This document shows, in pieces, positions 58,301 to 64,000 of a DNA stretch of 64,000 nucleotides. The stretch lies in the NCBI RefSeq assembly GCF_032854445.1, contig NC_088296.1, positions 9,586,706-9,650,705 of the forward strand, read 5' to 3'. Under the pieces are notes generated by a model. That model did no database searches. It saw only the letters and a list, made by a program, of their open reading frames with translations, and was not told the DNA's origin. This DNA comes from Liolophura sinensis (taxonomy: Eukaryota; Mollusca; Polyplacophora; Chitonida; Chitonidae). Every line of letters begins with the position of its first letter. The first letter of the stretch is position 1. The position numbers were made by a program, and so were the translations under genes.

Positions 58301-59212
58301 GGGGTTAAGACTTTATTTTCATGTCACCTATTAGTTGTAGACCAGTATCAGATGTATTTAATATGTATTAGAAATCTTGAAATTTAGAAGTTTAAAGATT
58401 TTACTTAAATTGCTTTATATATACTTGTTATTTATAAGAATTATTTTTACTTTTAAGGTTTGATTACTATTCATTCATCCTTTGTGAGCCATAGACACAA
58501 AACATCCGTCAATTTGAGTGACTGTTAAATATCTCGATTTGAGTGACTACATTAATAAGCCAACAGGTCAGCATCAAAAGGGGCTCATCAAGTATTATGG
58601 TAATATATTATGAGAGGATCAGTTTACTGTAAGAGTTGTCCCCCTTTAGTGTGCCTGGAAAAGCTAATACATTTACATGCCTATAGGGTGTTAAAATATT
58701 GACTGACTGCCTTAGTTACAAACTGTTTTGCAAGATCAAAATCATGAGCTCCAGTCCATTTGGTAACATCAATGTGGTCTTTTTATTGTAGAAAGCACAT
58801 TAAATTCACATCCTGCTTTGAAATCCTAGCCGTTGATAATCCAATATCCCTGATTCCAGACTCCAGAATTCATCCCAAAGAGAGACAAAGAGTCATTCAA
58901 TACAATTCTTTTTTTTATTTGAGCATCTTCTAAGAAAATACTCCAGTCCCAAATCTTAATTAGTTAAAAAGATAGAATTAGCAATTTTACCTATTTAAAT
59001 TATGAAAACCACTTTCCAGCATATGAATCACTGTTCATGTTTTTGGTGGATAGAAAAGAGACAAAATTTCATTTCCTCTTTGATATGATTTGATTTGATG
59101 TTATTTATTTTGAAAGTTTCCAGCTTCTGTGTAAATCTTGTGCATCATTTGATGAGGCACTAGTTTGTCAAAATGAACAGTCTTCTTGGACTGCAGGAGA
59201 TCCTTTTACAAA

Positions 59213-59396
59213 GTGCTGCATGCACATAGCTACCATAGCGACGTAATATACATACAGCACTAGGGCCCGTTTCACAAACCACATGCAACACTGCATGCAT
59301 GTAGCTACCATGGCGACATAATACCTACAGTACTGGTTGCCATGAAAGTTATGTGCTCGCAGTGCTGTACACGTTTTGTGAAATGGGCCCCGTTTT
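59213..59396. mobile_element. MITE with GGGCCCGTTTCACAAA ends plus a partial neighbour copy
   Basis: GGGCCCGTTTCACAAA at the left and TTTTGTGAAATGGGCCCC at the right; the inner text GTAGCTACCATGGCGAC is repeated in a partial copy just upstream (59213-59262). Confidence 0.75.
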
Positions 59397-59457
59397 AACT
59401 TGAGATATGGCTGTTGTATTGTTTTTATTTCTTATGATTTCACAACTTTTACATCAG

Positions 59458-59499
59458 CCAACCTATGAGAGAAGATCTGGTAAAGTCCCTCAGCTTCTG
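59458..59499 (+). pseudogene. Mini-exon E4, probably decayed
   Basis: Related to E2/E5/E7 (QPMREDLVKS can be read) but the acceptor at the usual place has changed from CAG to CAAC, leaving only an internal ATCAG, and phase 1 meets an early stop. The donor CTG|GTAAGAT survives. Confidence 0.3.
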
Positions 59500-59723
59500 G
59501 TAAGATAGATCACAGAGGAAAGGTGTATTTAACAGTTCATCAATGTGAAGAGAAGAAAGTGACGAAAACAAGAAATAAATACACCAAAAAGCTCAGACCT
59601 AATAGCATATAGAACTGGTGTGGATGGTAGGTTGTTTACACATGTCATCTACACTCATCCGCCTGTCTACTTATGTGAAAGTGCTTTCAGTGTTGTAATG
59701 GTTTGTTTGTTGTGATTTTACAG

Positions 59724-59781
59724 CTACAACATCTGCCACCAGTCATCAGAGAAGATCTGATAAAGTCCCGCCATTCAGTGG
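59724..59781 (+). CDS. Mini-exon E5
   Basis: Acceptor GATTTTACAG, donor GTGG|GTAAGAC, 58 nt. Phase 1 reads ATTSATSHQRRSDKVPPFSG and ends in phase 2, exactly what terminal exon E8 needs. Another frame retains the family motif VIREDLIKS. Confidence 0.4.
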
Positions 59782-60031
59782 GTAAGACAGCATGATGGCT
59801 TATTTAACAGTTCCTTACAAAGTATAAACACAAATAATCACGCAGTTTGAAAGATCAGAGCTAACAGCATATATATTGGTATAGAACGAATGTCCCCGTA
59901 GGTGGCTTACATGTCATATCTGTGTTAAGATAGGCTCATCGTAACTGATTTTGTAAAGTATAATCAGTGCACCAAGTCGTGTGCGCTGCTACGAATGCTG
60001 TTTTGATGTCTTCTTTCTTGTGATTTTGCAG

Positions 60032-60111
60032 ATTTCACATCAGCCAGCCCATGTCTGAGCAGATGTGAACAAGCACACCCCCACCCCACCCACCACCACC
60101 ACAACTACTGG
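60032..60111 (+). CDS. Mini-exon E6 (paralogue of E1)
   Basis: Same flanks as E1 but 80 nt, so it shifts phase from 1 to 0. Phase 1 reads DFTSASPCLSRCEQAHPHPT, then HHHHNYW, with a His run from a CCACC repeat. It would join E7 in phase 0. Confidence 0.35.
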
Positions 60112-60442
60112 GTAAGATAGTATAAAAGTGTATATAGCACTTCTTGAATGTCAAGTGAAGGAAATGTGAAAAATAAGAACTTAGCATTTTGAAAGGCCAT
60201 GCAGAGTCAATAATGTATACATACACTGGTACAAAACTAGTTTAGTGTAGATCATCAACCTTTTCAACCTCTTAAGCACTTTGTGTGTGGAATTTATGCA
60301 TAAACCTATTATGAAAATGATGCTTAAATTTTTTTGTCCCTAAAAATGTAAGCTTCCTAAAACTGTGCAGATTATTTCTCTGCACCCGATAGTTCTCTCA
60401 GAATGTTACAAATTATTGGTTGCGGAGGTTGTCGAAAAGGTT

Positions 60443-60515
60443 GAAGAATTTAGTTATATTATTGGTGTTTTAGGCTGTACTCAGCATTGTGCCAGCATTA
60501 TGGTGGGAGTGCTGA
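60443..60515 (-). repeat. SINE-A fragment in duplicated intron, copy 2
   Basis: Same truncation point as 57085-57168, with an internal deletion. Confidence 0.75.
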
Positions 60516-60629
60516 AGATTTATGATATCTGTAGCTACCTTAAACCATATTATACATAAATACGTGAACATTGTAGATCAATCATTGGATATGAGTTGTG
60601 AAATATGATCATTCGCCCTGTTTTCACAG

Positions 60630-60703
60630 ATTTCACATCAACCAGTCCAGTTGAGAGAAGATCTCATCAAGTCTGATAACATTCCCAACCTGCCAACTAC
60701 TGG
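60630..60703 (+). CDS. Mini-exon E7 (paralogue of E2)
   Basis: Acceptor TTTTCACAG, donor ACTGG|GTAAGAT, 74 nt. Phase 0 reads ISHQPVQLREDLIKSDNIPN, then LPTTG, ending in phase 2, in register with E8. E5 (phase 0 to 1), E6 (1 to 0), E7 (0 to 2), E8 and E9 also form a continuous open chain. Confidence 0.4.
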
Positions 60704-61397
60704 GTAAGATAGATAGCTAGAGGACAAGTTTTCTGCAGTATTCCTAAATGTTGAGTATAGATAATATGAAAACAAAAAAAAAAAACAATTAAGAAAAATC
60801 AACATTTTTAAAGCTTAGATCTAATCCTAAAATTTAAGAACAAATAGGCACTTTGGATTTGGGATAACATTTCAATAATATACCACAGTACTCTCAGAAA
60901 GCACAGAATTAAACAAGAAATCATAGCATAAAGAATTTTGAGGGACATTTATAAATGTTGAGCTTACACTAAGGAAAGTATTGTCCTTCATATGTGCTTT
61001 TTTTTCCCCACTTACTTTAGTAGCCAAAAAAGATGAGTGCACTTTTAGAGGGAAATAAAAGTGATAAAACAGTTCTTGATGCTGAGAACTATTTACCATC
61101 AAAATATCAAGTTACCATCGTAGCCTCCAAACAAACCTCTGAACACCTTTCCAAAGAGAATAAAACTCTCAGATTTAGACCAAAAAGATACTTTAGTCCC
61201 AGTTTTGGGCAAAATTTCAGGTCAAAAACAGTTTCTCTTTTTTTCTTCTTATTTTTTTTTTTTTTGACTCTCTTTGCATGTTACCTGTTACTTGTGTGAC
61301 CAGTATCTTATTTATTGAATACTTATTACAAATCTTGAAGTTTAGAAGTGTAAAAATTTTACTTAAATGGCTTTATATGTACCATTTATTTTTTCAG

Positions 61398-61478
61398 AAT
61401 TAACAGTTCAGAAGACAGCCATTATGAGCTGGCCGTAACCAGTAGCAGAGAACATCTGTCCAGTCCTGGAGTCAACCA
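61398..61478 (+). CDS. Penultimate exon E8
   Basis: Acceptor TTTTTTCAG, donor CCA|GTAAGC, 81 nt, phase 2-2. It reads INSSEDSHYELAVTSSREHL, then SSPGVN, a Ser-rich stretch with no known domain. Confidence 0.5.
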
Positions 61479-61995
61479 GTAAGCAGCCATAGATGATCCC
61501 TCAACTAGCATCCTCTTGACATTAGATAACAACAGATCTGTTTGTCACCATAGAACAGGGTGAAATGAATGGATATACAGGGCTTCTTGTATCAGTTGTG
61601 TCTTTAATTTTGGGTAAAGGATACATAGTCTGATTGGCTGGAAATGATTTTAGCAGCAGAGACTTTTAACTGGCCAGTTTCAGAACAGACAACCAACTCA
61701 TCATTCAGGAGTCTGTTTTTACCTTTTTTGGAAGTATTAGAGATTGGTCTTGTTTTACTGGCACATGCATGAGGATCTTCAGTCTTTGTTCTCTAGAAGA
61801 ACTTGAATTTTGGAAATTGAAAACTCTTTCATCTTGGATGAAAACACCAAATGTGTATTACCAGTATTTAAAGTAGAGCTCAGGTATATGTCTGATTTTT
61901 GTTACGGGGGGAATTTCAGAACAGACAAAGCATATTGCCATGTAGGTTTGCACTGATCCAGTAGGTTGTATTAATTGGTTTTGTCTTGATTACAG

Positions 61996-62062
61996 AGAAC
62001 CAACTCAAGCTGGCAGAAACTCATGTGACGCTTGCTGCAAACTGGAACTGAAATTGTGTTAA
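61996..62062 (+). CDS. Last exon E9, Cys-rich C-terminus
   Basis: Acceptor TGATTACAG; reads EPTQAGRNSCDACCKLELKL, then C and TAA (62060-62062). The closing cysteines are in a CDACCKLELKLC pattern. A canonical poly(A) signal lies 180 bases downstream, which supports this as a real gene end. Confidence 0.5.
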
Positions 62063-62243
62063 TTGTAAACCTGCTCCACAGTCTTATTACCATTTTATAT
62101 TAAGCAACAATGAACTTAAATGTTAAAGTGTAAACCATGCCTGATTTTCAGGCATAACTTGCAGTTCTTATTCTGTTCTGGTATGTATATATTTTAAAGG
62201 CACAGACATCTGAACAATTTGTATGCCTAGTGCACATAAATGG

Positions 62244-62249
62244 AATAAA
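62244..62249 (+). terminator. Poly(A) signal of the 50-62 kb gene
   Basis: AATAAA in the sequence TGGAATAAAG, after the stop of exon E9. By contrast I found no AATAAA in the 400 bases after the protease-exon stop. Confidence 0.5.
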
Positions 62250-62519
62250 GTCCAGCAGTTCATTGAGCAGCCTATCTTGGATTTTAGTTTGTAATTAGAC
62301 CTATGTAGCCTACTGCAGTGTTTAAATGATACTGCAAATCTCTCCTGTGACTCAATTCCAGACTGCCTCATTGTGAGAATTTTGTTAATCTTAGAAAGGC
62401 AATCTGGTTTCCTCCACCCATACAAATTCGTTAGCTTGGCATTAAACGCCAATGAAACAAATCGATCAATAACATAAAAAAAAAAGTCCCTTACAGCATG
62501 AATTGATGAGGGCACATTT

Positions 62520-62620
62520 ATGGTTTATTTATTTATTTATCTGATTGGTATATTACATCATACTTTTCACTTGTTTGTTGCCGGCTAGCTTTATGTTGGG
62601 AGGAAACCAGGCAGTTCTCC
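62520..62620 (-). repeat. SINE-A relic
   Basis: TTTATTTATTTATCTGATTGG to GGGAGGAAACCAGGCAG. Confidence 0.7.
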
Positions 62621-62904
62621 CATAGTTATAAATGCTAAAATGGTGTGTGGTTGCCCAACTATAGAAACTGCTTAGAGCTAGTGATCAGTCCATTGATGAA
62701 TGATCAACAGAGTGATGTATTGTGTTGTATTTATTTTATTTAATATCCGATTGTTGTTGAATGCATGCCAAATAATTTTTTACTTTATTTTTCACTAAAT
62801 GTTTGCAAGTTACGGCCATACTAACCCACATATGACAACATGTACATGTCATACTGATGGAAGTGGAGGGTGGTAGTGGGCTGCCTCTGTCCTGTCTGTA
62901 GACC

Positions 62905-63165
62905 AGGTGTTAGCTCGCCAGCCAGGCCAGTCAGTGCAATGACCCAGAAGTCTCTCACCAATGCGGTTGCTTTGAGTTTATGTCTAGCTCATGACCCCTT
63001 CCTCCCTGGTCATACATGGGGTGGTCTGTCACCAACCTGCGGATGGTTGGTGTTTTCCCTCTGGCTCCTCTCGGTTTCCACCCCCACCATAATGCTGGCT
63101 GCCATCGTAGAAGTGAAATATTCTTGAGTATGATGTAGAACACCAGTCAAATAAGTAAATTAATA
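62905..63165 (+). repeat. SINE-A near full length, diverged
   Basis: CAATGACCCAGAAGTCTCTC to the AATAAGTAAATTAA tail. Confidence 0.8.
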
Positions 63166-63759
63166 CTGGTAGAAGGCAGGTGGCCTCCCACAATCTTCAT
63201 GTAACACCACACGAGAGCACTGTCATATTATTATTGCCTCCATGGCTCTAGGAATAGCACGGAAATCCAGAAACTTACCTGTTTAATTAAGTTCTGGCAG
63301 AAACAGGATTGAACCCGTGTTGTGCTGTAATTCATGCAGGTGTTCCAATTTGGCCTTATGGCATATGTCAAGAGCAATGAAGTGTTTGAATGAAGTACCT
63401 GCCAAAGTGCCCTGGGTGTGGTGCTGATCTCCTCTCTGCTCTAGTTTACTCTATCAGTCAAACAGCCTAGCTGAGGCTGGCATTTAAATTTCTGGATGAT
63501 ACATCATTTTCTTTGGGCCCTATTCATTTTTTTTTTTTTTTTCAACTTGAATGATTTCATAGTTTTGAACGCCATAATCATTATTTGTTCACTTATAACG
63601 CAGAAGTCAGATTTATGCACAGGAAAACCCAACAACTTAAGAAAGTTAATATAGGAAACTTATTGTACAGCAGTATGTACTCTTGAACTAATGTTGTGAT
63701 TGGCTGAAAACCTTGTCTGCAGTCAATCTGTCGCCAAATAACTCAAAAACCTCGAAACA

Positions 63760-63904
63760 AGGGACATAACTCTCATCGCCCAAAAAGATCGACCTTGCCT
63801 TGTGAGCCTGCGCGGTCGAATGAACCGGAAACAATCAACACGTGGGTTAAACTGTCATTCCGTGAACGCGGGAAAGAAGCGATGATGTGATGCTGTAGCC
63901 ACAT
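63760..63904 (+). promoter_or_regulatory. Possible promoter and first exon of a downstream gene
   Basis: A GC-richer stretch with CpGs, an ETS-like ACCGGAAAC (63824-63832), and a splice donor ACAT|GTAAGT at 63905. No coding frame is visible; anything further lies outside the window. Confidence 0.3.
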
Positions 63905-64000
63905 GTAAGTTATCTCTCTTTTTACCAAATTATGTTCGTCGTCTTTAGACCTCTTGATCCGCGTGATGCGTGAATTTGACTCTCGTGAAGTGTACTCTTG

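Larger units (their letters stand above)
56645..61395. repeat. Direct segmental duplication (56645-58445 and 59997-61395)
   Basis: Two copies in the same direction, about 3.35 kb apart, match base for base over long stretches, including exon E1/E6, a SINE relic (57085/60443), exon E2/E7 and the following AT-rich intron. The second copy lacks about 420 bases (57622-58040 of the first), including E3. Copy 2 ends at the acceptor of E8; copy 1 has TTTATAAG at that spot. Confidence 0.8.

Overview
The window is eukaryotic nuclear DNA from an invertebrate animal. Genes are split into short exons with GT-AG introns. The introns and intergenic DNA are AT-rich and crowded with tRNA-derived SINEs, foldback elements and satellites. 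The gene set (an intron-rich thioester protein and a GT11 fucosyltransferase) together with the SINE style fits a lophotrochozoan, most likely a mollusc. The species cannot be named from the sequence alone.

Region 1 (1-30.5 kb, + strand): the 3' nine-tenths of a thioester-containing protein (TEP / CD109 / alpha-2-macroglobulin family). I could place 33 exons (287..30482), and reading frame is kept across every junction. The order is: macroglobulin domains, a region with an RKRR site, MG7, a three-exon farnesoic-acid-methyltransferase-type module (PF12248-like), the thioester domain with GCGEQ, the receptor-binding domain, a Kazal-type cysteine domain and an acidic tail. The first exons (signal peptide and first MG domain) lie before the window. 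The inserted module and the Kazal exon are both phase 1-1 units, as expected from exon shuffling. The usual catalytic His of the thioester domain is Asn here.

Region 2 (31.8-32.9 kb, - strand): an intronless 386-residue galactoside alpha-1,2-fucosyltransferase (GT11), tail-to-tail with the TEP gene.

Region 3 (33-50 kb): no gene I can support. It holds five tandem arrays (units of 60, about 36-40, 82, 50 and 48 bp), many SINE copies and MITEs.

Region 4 (50-62.3 kb, + strand): a second split gene. Acidic and Pro/Ser-rich exons lead in frame into one 719-bp exon that carries a cysteine-protease domain with Cys and Asp-x-His motifs, resembling peptidase C76 (the herpesvirus tegument-type deubiquitinase/deneddylase fold). 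Downstream is a set of mini-exons, duplicated along with their introns, that could be joined in frame if the protease exon is skipped. This would give two alternative C-termini. The extreme 3' end (63.8-64 kb) may be the promoter and first exon of another gene.

The TEP gene and the fucosyltransferase could both serve humoral or mucosal immunity, but their closeness is not evidence of joint function.
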